DNA from: Alphaproteobacteria bacterium
GTDB taxonomy: Bacteria; Pseudomonadota; Alphaproteobacteria; Rhodobacterales; Rhodobacteraceae
DNA: 64,000 nt
Assembly: GCA_030424865.1 (NCBI GenBank)
Contig: JAUHVR010000002.1
Location: forward strand, 310,001-374,000
Reading direction: 5' to 3'
Shown piece after piece: positions 1 to 8,193 of this stretch. A program made the translations under genes and the position numbers. The notes under the pieces were generated by a model. It ran no database searches and was not told the origin of the DNA. It saw only the letters and a list, made by a program, of their open reading frames with translations. Numbering within the stretch: the first letter of the stretch is position 1; each line of letters begins with the position of its first letter.

Positions 1-166
1 GGCCCCCAGGCGCGGGAACCAGATGGAAAGGACACGGCGGTTTGGCATGGGTGTGGCAGCACTTCATGTTCTTCTTTTGTTCTAGTGCGTGACAGCGCCC
101 GAGTCGAGTCCGGTTTACGCAGGGATCGAAGCAGGGCACAGTGGATGCAGCACCGGGAGAACACGC
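1..166. other. Leader region before cytochrome c'; possible tail of an upstream gene
   Basis: One forward frame is open from the window edge to a TAG at 83-85 and would end in residues GMGVAALHVLLLF, so it may be the C-terminus of a gene that begins outside the window. The fragment is too short to identify. The remaining bases lead into the cytochrome c' start, with a GGGAG at about 155-159 as the probable ribosome binding site. I see no RNA gene here. Confidence 0.3.
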
Positions 167-601
167 ATGAAGACAGTACTGAAGGCCATCCTTGTGGCCG
201 GGATAGCAACCACGGCGTTCGCGCACAGCGGGGTCAAGGATCCGGACGTCAAGGCGCGTATGGATCTGATGGGCGAGATCGGCGCCGCGACAGGGGTTCT
301 GGGCAAGATGGCGCAGGGAAAGTCGGCATTTGATGCCGAGGCGGCAGCGGACGCACGGGTGACGCTGATCAAGAGCGGCAATGCGATCGTTTCGGCCTTT
401 CAGGTTCAGGCGACGGATCCCAAGACCGAGGCATTGCCGGCGATCTGGGAGAACTGGGACGATTTTGTCGCCAAGGCTGGCGTGCTGGAAGACGCTGCGC
501 GGGCGATGGACGCCGGATCACTGGATGGCGTGCGCGCCGGGATGGGCGCGATCGGGCAGAGCTGCGGTGGCTGCCACGAAGGGTATCGGGTGAAAAAGTA
601 G
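167..601 (+). CDS. Cytochrome c' (class II c-type cytochrome)
   Basis: A 144-residue periplasmic protein with an N-terminal signal peptide (about residues 1-19, ending AFA) and a C-terminal CGGCH haem-binding motif at residues 133-137. A C-terminal CXXCH within about ten residues of the end of a protein of this length is the hallmark of four-helix cytochrome c'. Family members bind NO and are linked to nitrosative stress tolerance. The ATG at 167 is preferred over an in-frame GTG at 89 because only it places the signal peptide at the N-terminus. The gene is convergent with adenine deaminase. Class is confident; the physiological role is inferred from the family. Confidence 0.88.
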   Translation: MKTVLKAILVAGIATTAFAHSGVKDPDVKARMDLMGEIGAATGVLGKMAQGKSAFDAEAAADARVTLIKSGNAIVSAFQVQATDPKTEALPAIWENWDDFVAKAGVLEDAARAMDAGSLDGVRAGMGAIGQSCGGCHEGYRVKK

Positions 602-726
602 GTCTGCAAACCAAGCAAGTTGCCGAGCGATATCAGCTTTGCACCCTGGGGCGGAACAAGGCCGCAGGCCGCTGCCACATCGCCGTGCCGAGCCATGGCC
701 CGGCAATGAGGCGGCTTGGTTCTGAC

Positions 727-2421
727 TTAAGAGATAATCTCGAACTTCATCACATCGACCATGCCCCGGTCGGTGATCTTGAGCGACGGGATCACCGGCA
801 GCGCCAGAAAGGCGAGCTGCAGGAAGGGCTCTTCCAGCGTCACCCCAAGGGACCGCGCGGCGTCGCGCAGGTCGACCAGCCGGTCGCGGACCTCTTCAAA
901 GGACGCAAGGCTCATCAGCCCCGCCACCGGCAGCGCCAGTTCGGCCAGCACCTCGCCATCCTTCACGACGACAAAGCCGCCCTCGATCTGGCTCAGCCGA
1001 TTGGCGGCCACGGCCATGTCGTCATAATCCGCGCCGACACAGGCGATATTGTGGTGGTCATGACAGACGGTCGAGGCAATCGCGCCGGCCTGCAGTCCGA
1101 ACCCGCGCACAAACCCCGTCGCGATATTGCCGTTCTTGCCGTGGCGCTCGACCACGGCGATGCGGATCAGGTCGCGGGCCACATCGGGGCGTTTGTCGCC
1201 GTCGACAATGGGGATGACCTCGGTCAGGTGTTCGGTCAGGATCTTGCCCTCGAGGATGCCGATCACATCCGTCTGGCTGCGGTTCGCCGAACTGCGGAAA
1301 TCGCTGGCAGAGACGGTCGGCGCCTTGACCGACCCGCGACCAACCGGATCAATGATCCGGCGCGCGGAAAAGGCGGCCTCACCGACCTGCACACCGCCGC
1401 ACAGAACCAGTTGCGCGTCACATGCCTCTAGCGCGCCAAGCGCCACGATGTCGGCGCGCTTGCCCGGAGCAATCTGGCCACGGTCCTTCAGGCCAAAGGC
1501 CTCGGCCGCGGACAGGGATGCCGCGCGATAGACTGCCAAGGGCGAAGACCCCCGCGCTATCAGCGTGCGGATCATGTAGTCCAGATGCCCGTGCTCATCG
1601 ATGTCCAGCGGGTTCCGGTCGTCGGTGCAGAGGCACATGTAGGGTGCGGTCACGTCCGTCAGCAGCGGCTGCAGCGCCTCCAGATCCTTGCTGACCGAGC
1701 CTTCGCGGATCAGCACCCGCATGCCCTTTTGCAGCTTTTCAAGCGCCTCTTCCGCGCTCGTCGCCTCATGCTCGGTCCGGATCCCGGCCGAGACATAGGC
1801 GTTCAGGTCCTTGCCCGACAAAAGCGGGCAGTGGCCGTCCATATGGCCGCCCGCAAACAGCGCAAGCTTGTCCATCATCGCGGGATCGCGGTGGATCACG
1901 CCAGGGTAGTTCATCACCTCGGCCAGCCCGATCGCCGAAGGGTGCCCCATGACCTGCGCCAGATCCGCGGCCAGCAACTCGGCCCCGGCGGTCTCCATAT
2001 GGGTCGAGGGCACGCACGAGCTTAGCTGGACACGCACATCCATGACTGTGTTTTCGCTGGCGACCTGGAAATAGCGGATGCCATCCAGACCGATGACATT
2101 GGCGATCTCATGCGGATCGCAGATCGCCGTCGTTACCCCGCGCGGCGCGACGCAGCGATCGAATTCAAAGGGCGTGACCAAAGAGCTTTCGATGTGCAGA
2201 TGTGTGTCGATGAACCCCGGCACCAGCGTCAGGCCCGAGACATCAAGCACCTGTTCCGCCTCGTACTGCGCGCCGATGCCGACGATGGTATCGCCGCAGA
2301 TCGCCACGTCTCCGTCGATGTAACCACCTGTCATGAGGTCGAAAATCCGCCCGCCGCGCAGCACAAGATCGGCCGGGTCGTCGCCGCGCCCCTGGGCAAT
2401 GCGTGTTTCCAGATCGGCCAT
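727..2421 (-). CDS. ade: Adenine deaminase
   Basis: A 564-residue amidohydrolase-superfamily enzyme that converts adenine to hypoxanthine and ammonia in purine salvage. The N-terminal metal-binding motif [12 protein letters not shown] lies at residues 68-79, followed by CDPHEIANV and GHCPLLSG, all characteristic of bacterial Ade. The C-terminal half carries the extra small domain ([11 protein letters not shown] segment) typical of this family. The start is taken at the ATG at 2421, six bases after AAGGGG. An in-frame GTG at 2439 would add six residues and would bury that ribosome site inside the gene. Full length for the family. The gene is cytoplasmic and convergent with cytochrome c', with no obvious operon partner. 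Confidence 0.93.
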   Translation of the reverse strand: MADLETRIAQGRGDDPADLVLRGGRIFDLMTGGYIDGDVAICGDTIVGIGAQYEAEQVLDVSGLTLVPGFIDTHLHIESSLVTPFEFDRCVAPRGVTTAICDPHEIANVIGLDGIRYFQVASENTVMDVRVQLSSCVPSTHMETAGAELLAADLAQVMGHPSAIGLAEVMNYPGVIHRDPAMMDKLALFAGGHMDGHCPLLSGKDLNAYVSAGIRTEHEATSAEEALEKLQKGMRVLIREGSVSKDLEALQPLLTDVTAPYMCLCTDDRNPLDIDEHGHLDYMIRTLIARGSSPLAVYRAASLSAAEAFGLKDRGQIAPGKRADIVALGALEACDAQLVLCGGVQVGEAAFSARRIIDPVGRGSVKAPTVSASDFRSSANRSQTDVIGILEGKILTEHLTEVIPIVDGDKRPDVARDLIRIAVVERHGKNGNIATGFVRGFGLQAGAIASTVCHDHHNIACVGADYDDMAVAANRLSQIEGGFVVVKDGEVLAELALPVAGLMSLASFEEVRDRLVDLRDAARSLGVTLEEPFLQLAFLALPVIPSLKITDRGMVDVMKFEIIS

Positions 2422-2563
2422 GTCGTGCCCCTTTGCCACTGCGGATGTGACGCCAGAAAATCCTATTGCAGAGGGGAGGTCCAGCGCGTTTGCCGCCGTT
2501 CACCGAATCGAAAGCCTCGTTGGCTCATAGTTGGGCCTGCGGCATCACTTTGGGGATCACCAG

Positions 2564-3787
2564 ATGACAAAACCGGAACGCGGGTTCGAGGCAGCTCCTG
2601 TCAGCAGGGGCGGCGAAGTGCCCTTTGAATTGTCCGAGATGTTCTATTCTCACACGGATCGGCGCGGGGTGATCCGCTTTGCCAATGACGTCTTTTGCCG
2701 GGTGGCCGGCTACACGGCGGATGACATGGTGGGCGCGCCACACAAGATCGTGCGCCATCCGGACATGCCAAAGGCGCTGTTCCGCGTGATGTGGCAGGCG
2801 CTTGAGGCGGGCAAGGTCGTCGGTGCCTACGTCAAGAACAGCAGCAAGGACGGTCGGTACTACTGGGTCTTCGCCATGGCCTCGCCCACCGTCGATGGGT
2901 ACCTGTCCGTCAGGATCAAGCCGACCAGCCAGATGTTGGGCACGGTGCAGGCGATCTATGCCGAATGCCGCGAGATGGAAAATGGTGGTGCCACGATCGA
3001 AGCGTCGGTTGATCACCTGATGGCGCGAATCGATGCACTGGGCTACAAGACTTACGATGCCTTTCAATCAGTCGCATTGGCCACGGAATACGCCGAACGC
3101 GAAGGGGCCGCGTCAAAGATCAACCAGTCGGTGCCGATGCGCCTGCGTGCAGCCGCGGACGCGGCCCTGTCCATCCGCAAGGTGACCACGTCAATGCTGA
3201 TCGAGCTGAAGGCGGTGCGCACCGTTCCGATGAACATGCGCATCCTGGCCTCTCGGCTGGAAAACGCTGGCGGTCCGATCAGCGCCATTTCGGTCAACTA
3301 CGGTGCAATGCTGGACGAGATGTCGGCCTGGGTCAAAACCTTTTCGAAGGGCGACAACAGCCAGTTGTCCCAGATGAGCAACTCCATACTGTTCGCCCAG
3401 TTCCTGATGCTGGTCAGCTTGTTGCAGGATGAAATGTGCGACACCCAACAGTCACTGGAACACCAGGACGAGGTGACCATGCTGAACGCGCAGGCCGCGG
3501 GTTTCCGGGACGAGGCGGCACGGGCTCTGGGCAGCGTGGAACTGGAGGCCGCGAAACTGGCACGCGGTGTCATGGACATGAAGCGTTATGTGACCGGTCT
3601 CAGCTCGACCCGGATGCTGTGCAAGATCGAAAGCGCAAGTCTCGATGTCGGCGGCCAGGCCCTCGCCGGCATCGTCGATCAGCTGGACGCCTGTCAGCAG
3701 AACATCGAGGGTCAACTTGGGCGTATCTCGGAACTGAATGGCGTGATCCAGTCACACGCCACCCAGTTGCAGGCCGGACGCATTTGA
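2564..3787 (+). CDS. Aer-like PAS-domain sensor protein without a recognised output domain
   Basis: A 407-residue protein with a PAS domain at about residues 15-125. The segment KIVRHPDMPKALFRVMW, followed by VKNSSKDGRYYWV, matches the FAD-binding PAS of aerotaxis receptor Aer (consensus NxVRHPDMPxxAF...KNRxKNGxxYWV), so a redox or oxygen cue is plausible. The remaining 280 residues look mainly helical. I find no transmembrane pair, no HAMP domain, no MCP signalling hairpin motif, no histidine-kinase box and no GGDEF or EAL. The start is the ATG at 2564 after GGGGA; a TTG at 2531 is in frame. It could be a soluble chemotaxis-like transducer or an adaptor. Function beyond sensing is unknown. 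Confidence 0.75.
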   Translation: MTKPERGFEAAPVSRGGEVPFELSEMFYSHTDRRGVIRFANDVFCRVAGYTADDMVGAPHKIVRHPDMPKALFRVMWQALEAGKVVGAYVKNSSKDGRYYWVFAMASPTVDGYLSVRIKPTSQMLGTVQAIYAECREMENGGATIEASVDHLMARIDALGYKTYDAFQSVALATEYAEREGAASKINQSVPMRLRAAADAALSIRKVTTSMLIELKAVRTVPMNMRILASRLENAGGPISAISVNYGAMLDEMSAWVKTFSKGDNSQLSQMSNSILFAQFLMLVSLLQDEMCDTQQSLEHQDEVTMLNAQAAGFRDEAARALGSVELEAAKLARGVMDMKRYVTGLSSTRMLCKIESASLDVGGQALAGIVDQLDACQQNIEGQLGRISELNGVIQSHATQLQAGRI

Positions 3788-3815
3788 GGCGCGCCCGGTT
3801 TCCTTCGTCTGGCGG

Positions 3816-4685
3816 TTACGACCGCACCAGTTTTTCGTAGCCTTCGGCGATGTCCCGGGCGATTGCGCCAACCTCGAAGTTGTAGTCTCCGATCTGCCCC
3901 ACCGGGGTGACCTCTGCGGCGGTGCCGGTCAGCCAGCACTGTTCGAACCCTTCCAGTTCTTCGGGCATGATATGGCGCTCGTGCACCTTGATCTGACGAT
4001 CCTCAAGCATGCCGATCACGGTCTGGCGGGTGATGCCGTTCAGAAAACAATCAGGCAGGGGCGTGTGCACCTCGCCGTCCTTGACGAAGAACATGTTGGC
4101 CCCGGTCGCCTCGGCCACATAGCCGCGATAGTCGAACATCATCGCGTCCGAGCAGCCCTTGGCCTCGGCGGCGTGCTTGGACATGGTGCAGATCATGTAG
4201 AGACCAGCCGCCTTTGCGTGGCTGGGGATGGTTTCCGGGCTGGGCCGTTTCCACTTGGAAATATCCAGCTTGGCGCCCTTCATCTTGGCGTCGCCATAGT
4301 ACGCGCCCCATTCCCAGGCTGCGACGGCCATGCGCACGGGGTTGCGTTCCGATGCGACACCCATGTCCTCGCCGGCGCCGCGCCAGGCGACTACGCGCAC
4401 ATAGGCGTCATCCCAGCCATTGGCTTTCAGCACATCGTACTTGGCCTTTTCAATGTCCTCGACCGAATAGGGGATCGGCATATCCAGCATCTCGCCCGAC
4501 TTCAGCAGGCGTTCCGAGTGCTTGACGGATTCAAAGATCTTGCCGTTGTAGGCCCGCTCGCCTTCGAAGACCGAGCTGGCATAGTGCATGGCATGGCTCA
4601 GAATATGGACGTTCGCCGCGCGCCAGTCGACCAACTGGCCATCCATCCAGATTGTTCCGTCGCGGTCATCATAAGCCCCAGCCAT
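3816..4685 (-). CDS. ilvE: Branched-chain amino acid aminotransferase
   Basis: A 289-residue fold-type IV PLP enzyme that interconverts leucine, isoleucine and valine with their 2-oxo acids. Class IV features include the N-terminal SSVFEGERAY block, the PLP lysine in PSHAKAAGLYM (K158), the EATGANMFFV block and the LTGTAAEVTPV phosphate-binding loop near the C-terminus. The start has an AAGGAG ribosome site nine bases upstream. The gene is divergent from the petP-petR pair across about 160 bp, an intergenic stretch that must carry both promoters. Full length. D-amino-acid transaminase is the main alternative family, but the motifs favour IlvE. Confidence 0.93.
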   Translation of the reverse strand: MAGAYDDRDGTIWMDGQLVDWRAANVHILSHAMHYASSVFEGERAYNGKIFESVKHSERLLKSGEMLDMPIPYSVEDIEKAKYDVLKANGWDDAYVRVVAWRGAGEDMGVASERNPVRMAVAAWEWGAYYGDAKMKGAKLDISKWKRPSPETIPSHAKAAGLYMICTMSKHAAEAKGCSDAMMFDYRGYVAEATGANMFFVKDGEVHTPLPDCFLNGITRQTVIGMLEDRQIKVHERHIMPEELEGFEQCWLTGTAAEVTPVGQIGDYNFEVGAIARDIAEGYEKLVRS

Positions 4686-4789
4686 TGCTTTACTCCTTAC
4701 ACCGGGTTTTCATTTGTTGCGCGATTTAGGGCCGAAGCGGTCACAATATTGCGCAAAATCTGCGATTCGCTATCAGTTCAGTATTGGAA

Positions 4790-4806
4790 AGTCAACAAAG
4801 CTGACT
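4790..4806. promoter_or_regulatory. Candidate MarR-type operator upstream of petP
   Basis: An inverted repeat AGTCA-N7-TGACT lies in the divergent ilvE/petP intergenic region, about 50 bp before the petP start. MarR-family proteins usually bind such short palindromes and often repress themselves, so this is a reasonable autoregulatory site. The repeat is short and could be chance. Confidence 0.3.
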
Positions 4807-4855
4807 TAAACTCGCTCAAGAAACGTGCACCACGTAAAATCGGGCAGTGATCGAT

Positions 4856-5365
4856 ATGAGTGAAATGCGGGCCACATCCCCCCACAGCGGCGAGGCGCTG
4901 CTGTTCCTGACGGATGAGCAATTGCGACAGGGGATCGAGGCAATGTTCTTTGCCTATCGGGGGTTTACCGCCGATCCCGACCGGATCTTGCAGGACATGT
5001 CTTATGGCCGGGCGCACCACAGGGCGGTGCATTTCATCAACGGCGCGCCGGGAACCACGGTGAACAACCTGCTGGACATTCTTGGTGTCACCAAACAGTC
5101 GCTTAACCGCGTGCTGCGCACCCTGATCGAAGATGGGCTGGTCGAAAGCCGTGTCGGAACGACGGACAAGCGCGAACGCAACCTTTACCTGACCGACGAG
5201 GGCAAGGCGCTTGAACGGCAGCTGTCCGATGCGCAACGTGCGCGCATGCGGGCCGCCTATCGCAGCGCCGGGCCAGAGGCGGTCGCCGGATTCAAGACGG
5301 TGCTCGAGGCGATGATGGATGCCGACATGCGCCGCCATTACCGCAAGCTGCGAGAGGGTCGGTGA
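4856..5365 (+). CDS. petP: MarR-family transcriptional regulator, PetP-like
   Basis: A 169-residue winged-helix protein. The recognition-helix region (TVNNLLDILGVTKQSLNRVL) and the wing (GLVESRVGTTDKRERNLYLT) match MarR family, including the D-R-x-x wing signature. It overlaps the following OmpR-type regulator by one base (TGATG), so the two are translationally coupled. This MarR-plus-response-regulator pair is the known petP-petR arrangement of Rhodobacter capsulatus, where it is linked to cytochrome bc1 and photosynthetic or respiratory expression. The ATG at 4856 is chosen; an in-frame GTG at 4847 would add three residues. Ligand unknown. Confidence 0.8.
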   Translation: MSEMRATSPHSGEALLFLTDEQLRQGIEAMFFAYRGFTADPDRILQDMSYGRAHHRAVHFINGAPGTTVNNLLDILGVTKQSLNRVLRTLIEDGLVESRVGTTDKRERNLYLTDEGKALERQLSDAQRARMRAAYRSAGPEAVAGFKTVLEAMMDADMRRHYRKLREGR

Positions 5366-6066
5366 TGGCAGATCCGGACGCGCACCTGCTGATCGTCGAT
5401 GACGATGAACGCATTCGCGGGCTCTTGCAGAAGTTCCTGATCCGCAATGGGTTCCTTGTCAGCGCGGCGCGGGATGCGGCACATGCGCGGCGGATCCTGA
5501 GCGGGTTGGAGTTCAACCTGATCGTGCTGGACGTGATGATGCCCGGCGAGGATGGCATCAGCCTGACGCGCGGCATCCGCGAAACCTCGGAAACGCCGAT
5601 CCTGCTGCTGACCGCGAAATCCGAGACCGAGGACCGGATCAAGGGGCTTGAAGCCGGGGCGGATGACTATCTGGCCAAGCCGTTCGAGCCCAAGGAACTG
5701 CTGTTGCGGATCAACGCGATTCTGCGGCGCATGCCCGAGGTCGAGGATCCCGACGCCGCGCCCAAGCTCTTGTCGCTGGGTCCCATCCGCTATGACATCG
5801 AGCGGGGTGAGATGTGGCAGGGCGAGGATCTGGTGCGGTTGACCGCAACCGAAAGCCAGCTGATGCGGATCTTCTCGGCCCAGCCGGGCGTGGCGCTGAG
5901 CCGCTCGACCCTGGTCGAGGAACTGGGACGCGATCGTGGCCAGGCGCAGGAGCGGGCGGTTGACGTGCAGATCACCCGGTTGCGGCGCAAGATTGAAAGT
6001 GATCCGAAGCAGCCCCGCTATTTGCAGACGGTGCGCGGCGCGGGTTACATGCTGGCGCCGGATTGA
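5365..6066 (+). CDS. petR: OmpR-family response regulator, PetR-like
   Basis: A 233-residue two-domain response regulator. The receiver domain (about residues 8-120) has the acidic pair in VDDDE, phosphoacceptor D56 in VLDVMMPGEDG, and the conserved lysine in AKPFEP. The C-terminal winged helix (about 135-230) ends with the typical RLRRKIESDP...VRGAGYML. It is cotranscribed with petP. No histidine kinase gene is adjacent, as in the described petPR locus. A near-identical trailer motif (6079-6100) starts 13 bases after the stop. Confidence 0.87.
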   Translation: MADPDAHLLIVDDDERIRGLLQKFLIRNGFLVSAARDAAHARRILSGLEFNLIVLDVMMPGEDGISLTRGIRETSETPILLLTAKSETEDRIKGLEAGADDYLAKPFEPKELLLRINAILRRMPEVEDPDAAPKLLSLGPIRYDIERGEMWQGEDLVRLTATESQLMRIFSAQPGVALSRSTLVEELGRDRGQAQERAVDVQITRLRRKIESDPKQPRYLQTVRGAGYMLAPD

Positions 6067-6078
6067 ACCGGTTTTTTT

Positions 6079-6100
6079 GAGTATTTTTGGAAAGATGAAG
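6079..6100 (+). repeat. Trailer element, copy 1
   Basis: The motif GAGTATTTTTGGAAAGATGA plus AG lies 12 bases after the petR stop and ends ten bases before the next start codon. It is identical over 22 bases to copies at 26632-26653 (minus strand) and 36576-36597. Its A/G-rich 3' half may also serve as a ribosome site for the following gene. A run of seven Ts precedes it. Confidence 0.6.
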
Positions 6101-6110
6101 GGGCCCCGGG

Positions 6111-7037
6111 ATGAGCACTGCATTGATCACGCATGCGGCCTGTCTGGATCATGTGACACCTCAGGGCCATCCTGAGCGCGTGGCGCGGTTGGAGCATGTG
6201 CTTCACGCCTTGCAAGGGTTGGACCTGCAGCGGGTGACTGCGCCGATGGCAGCAGAGGATGATCTGCTGCGCATTCACCCCAAGGGGTACATCGACGGTC
6301 TGCGCGACGCCTTGCCGAGCGCTGGGCTGCATCAGATCGATGGCGATACCTTTCTGTCCCCGGGGTCGCTGGACGCGGCCTATCGCGGGGCGGGGGCTGT
6401 CGTGCGGGCCGTGGACATGGTGCTGGATGGCGAGGTGGGCAATGCCTTTTGTGCCATTCGTCCGCCGGGGCACCATGCCGAAACCGAGACCTCGATGGGG
6501 TTCTGCCTGTTTGGCAACGCCGCGCTGGCAGCGAAACATGCCCTGGACCATCACGGGTTGGCGCGCGTGGCGGTGGTGGATTTCGATGTGCACCACGGCA
6601 ATGGCACGCAGGATCTGTTGTGGGACGAGGCGCGCGCGCTGGTGGTGACCAGCCAGCAGATGCCGCTTTGGCCGGGCAGCGGGCGCCCGGATGAAGACGG
6701 GGCCTTTGGAAACGTGCTGAACTTGCCCTTGCCGCCTGAGAGTGGCGGGGCCGAGATGCGCCGGGTGTATGAGGCCAAGGTCTTTCCGCGGTTGCGAGAG
6801 TTCAAGCCCGAGTTGCTGATCATCTCGGCGGGGTTTGACGCTCATCAGGATGACCCCCTGGCCCAGCTCAATTGGGCGACGGATGATTTCCGCTGGCTGA
6901 CGCGGCAGCTTTGCGCTGTTGCGGGAGAGGTTTGCGGGGGGCGTGTGGTCTCGACTCTCGAGGGCGGCTATGATCTGGAGGCGCTGGCGGCCAGCACGCG
7001 GGCGCATGTGGAAGAATTGATGGAGGCAGCGGCATGA
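6111..7037 (+). CDS. Histone deacetylase family protein (zinc amidohydrolase)
   Basis: A 308-residue arginase/deacetylase-fold enzyme. The active-site signature is complete: RPPGHHAE with the HH dyad at 121-122, VDFDVHHGNGTQ carrying zinc ligands D159 and H161, and the third ligand in SAGFDAHQDDP. Bacterial members deacetylate acetylated polyamines, lysines or short-chain acylated small molecules; the substrate cannot be read from sequence. It overlaps xseB by four bases (ATGA) and so heads the xseB-ispA-dxs transcription unit. That gene order is common in this lineage. Acetylpolyamine amidohydrolase and acetoin-utilisation AcuC are the closest alternatives. Confidence 0.88.
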   Translation: MSTALITHAACLDHVTPQGHPERVARLEHVLHALQGLDLQRVTAPMAAEDDLLRIHPKGYIDGLRDALPSAGLHQIDGDTFLSPGSLDAAYRGAGAVVRAVDMVLDGEVGNAFCAIRPPGHHAETETSMGFCLFGNAALAAKHALDHHGLARVAVVDFDVHHGNGTQDLLWDEARALVVTSQQMPLWPGSGRPDEDGAFGNVLNLPLPPESGGAEMRRVYEAKVFPRLREFKPELLIISAGFDAHQDDPLAQLNWATDDFRWLTRQLCAVAGEVCGGRVVSTLEGGYDLEALAASTRAHVEELMEAAA

Positions 7038-7276
7038 GCGACACACCGGTATCCGAAATGAGCTTTGAAGCGGCGATGGCCGAGTTGGAGCAGGTGGTGG
7101 CCAAGCTGGAACGCGGGGACGTGCCGCTGGATGCCTCGATCGCGCTGTATGAGCGCGGGGCCGAGCTGAAAGCGCGCTGTGAGGCCAAGCTGAAAGAGGC
7201 CGAGGAGAAGGTGGCCGCAATCACGCTGGACGGCAATGGCCATCCGGTGGGGACGACGCCGGTCGAGGGGCTGTAG
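7034..7276 (+). CDS. xseB: Exodeoxyribonuclease VII small subunit
   Basis: An 80-residue acidic helical protein containing the family core FEAAMAELEQVVAKLERGD followed by LYERGAELKARCEAKLKEAEEKV. It is the small subunit of ExoVII, which degrades single-stranded DNA in both directions when bound to XseA. The start overlaps the upstream stop by four bases. It precedes ispA by ten bases, the usual xseB-ispA-dxs order. XseA is not in the window. Confidence 0.92.
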   Translation: MSDTPVSEMSFEAAMAELEQVVAKLERGDVPLDASIALYERGAELKARCEAKLKEAEEKVAAITLDGNGHPVGTTPVEGL

Positions 7277-7286
7277 GCCCGGATTG

Positions 7287-8174
7287 ATGCGGATGACGGA
7301 TGTGCTTGAAACCCGCGCGCTGGATGCGGCGATGGGTGCGGCCCGCGTGGCGGTGGCTGCGCGGATCGAGGAGGCACTGGCGCAGTACTCGGGCAACATT
7401 GCCGAGGCGATGCGCTATGCCACGGCGGGTGGCAAGGGGTTGCGCGGGTTTCTGGTGCTGGAAAGCGCGCGTATCTTGGGTGTTTCGGACGGGGCGGTTG
7501 GACCGGCGGCAGCGATCGAATGCCTGCATGCCTATAGCCTGGTGCATGACGATCTGCCCTGCATGGACGACGACGATCTGCGGCGCGGGCAGCCCACCGT
7601 GCATCGCAAGTGGGATGAGGCGGCGGCGGTTCTGGCGGGCGATGCCTTGCAAGCGCTGGCCTTTGAGCTGGTCGCGGGGGCGGATATGAGTGCCGAGGCC
7701 AAAGTTGCGTTGAGCTTGGGTTTAGCGCGTGCCTCCGGCGTTGCTGGCATGGTCGGTGGCCAGGCGCTGGATATCGCGGCCGAGACGGCGGATCGCCCTT
7801 TGACCTTGGATGAGATCACCGATCTGCAGGCGGGCAAGACCGGCGCGCTGATCACCTGGTCGGCCACGGCTGGGGCCGTGATGGCGGGGCAGGATCCGGC
7901 ACCCCTGCGGGCTTATGGCGATGCCCTCGGGCTGGCCTTTCAGATCGCCGATGACATTCTGGATGTCGAAGGTGACGCGGCAACCGTCGGCAAGGCCGTC
8001 GGCAAGGATGCGGGGCGAGGCAAGGCGACCTTTGTCAGCCTCTTGGGCCTTGACGGGGCGAAACGTCGCGCAGGGGACCTCGTGCAAGAGGCCTGTGATG
8101 CGCTAGATATCTATGGTGACAAGGCGGATGTGTTGAAGCAGGCGGCGCGCTTCGTTATTGCGCGTCAAAGCTGA
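7287..8174 (+). CDS. ispA: Polyprenyl synthetase (farnesyl/geranyl diphosphate synthase)
   Basis: A 295-residue trans-isoprenyl diphosphate synthase that condenses IPP with allylic diphosphates in the cytosol. The first aspartate-rich motif is in [14 protein letters not shown], and the second is [20 protein letters not shown] provides the conserved IPP-binding region. An ATG at 7287 follows the xseB stop by ten bases; a second ATG at 7293 is possible. Lying between xseB and dxs, it supplies prenyl precursors for ubiquinone, carotenoid or undecaprenyl chains. Product chain length (C10, C15 or C20) is inferred, C15 being the usual one for this locus. Confidence 0.9.
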   Translation: MRMTDVLETRALDAAMGAARVAVAARIEEALAQYSGNIAEAMRYATAGGKGLRGFLVLESARILGVSDGAVGPAAAIECLHAYSLVHDDLPCMDDDDLRRGQPTVHRKWDEAAAVLAGDALQALAFELVAGADMSAEAKVALSLGLARASGVAGMVGGQALDIAAETADRPLTLDEITDLQAGKTGALITWSATAGAVMAGQDPAPLRAYGDALGLAFQIADDILDVEGDAATVGKAVGKDAGRGKATFVSLLGLDGAKRRAGDLVQEACDALDIYGDKADVLKQAARFVIARQS

Positions 8175-8193
8175 TCCGCCGCAGGAGGTGCCG

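Noticed and set aside
685-1431. Long forward open frame opposite adenine deaminase
   Set aside because: It lies fully inside the ade gene on the other strand, lacks domain features and ribosome site, and has the Arg/His-rich composition expected of a high-GC shadow frame.
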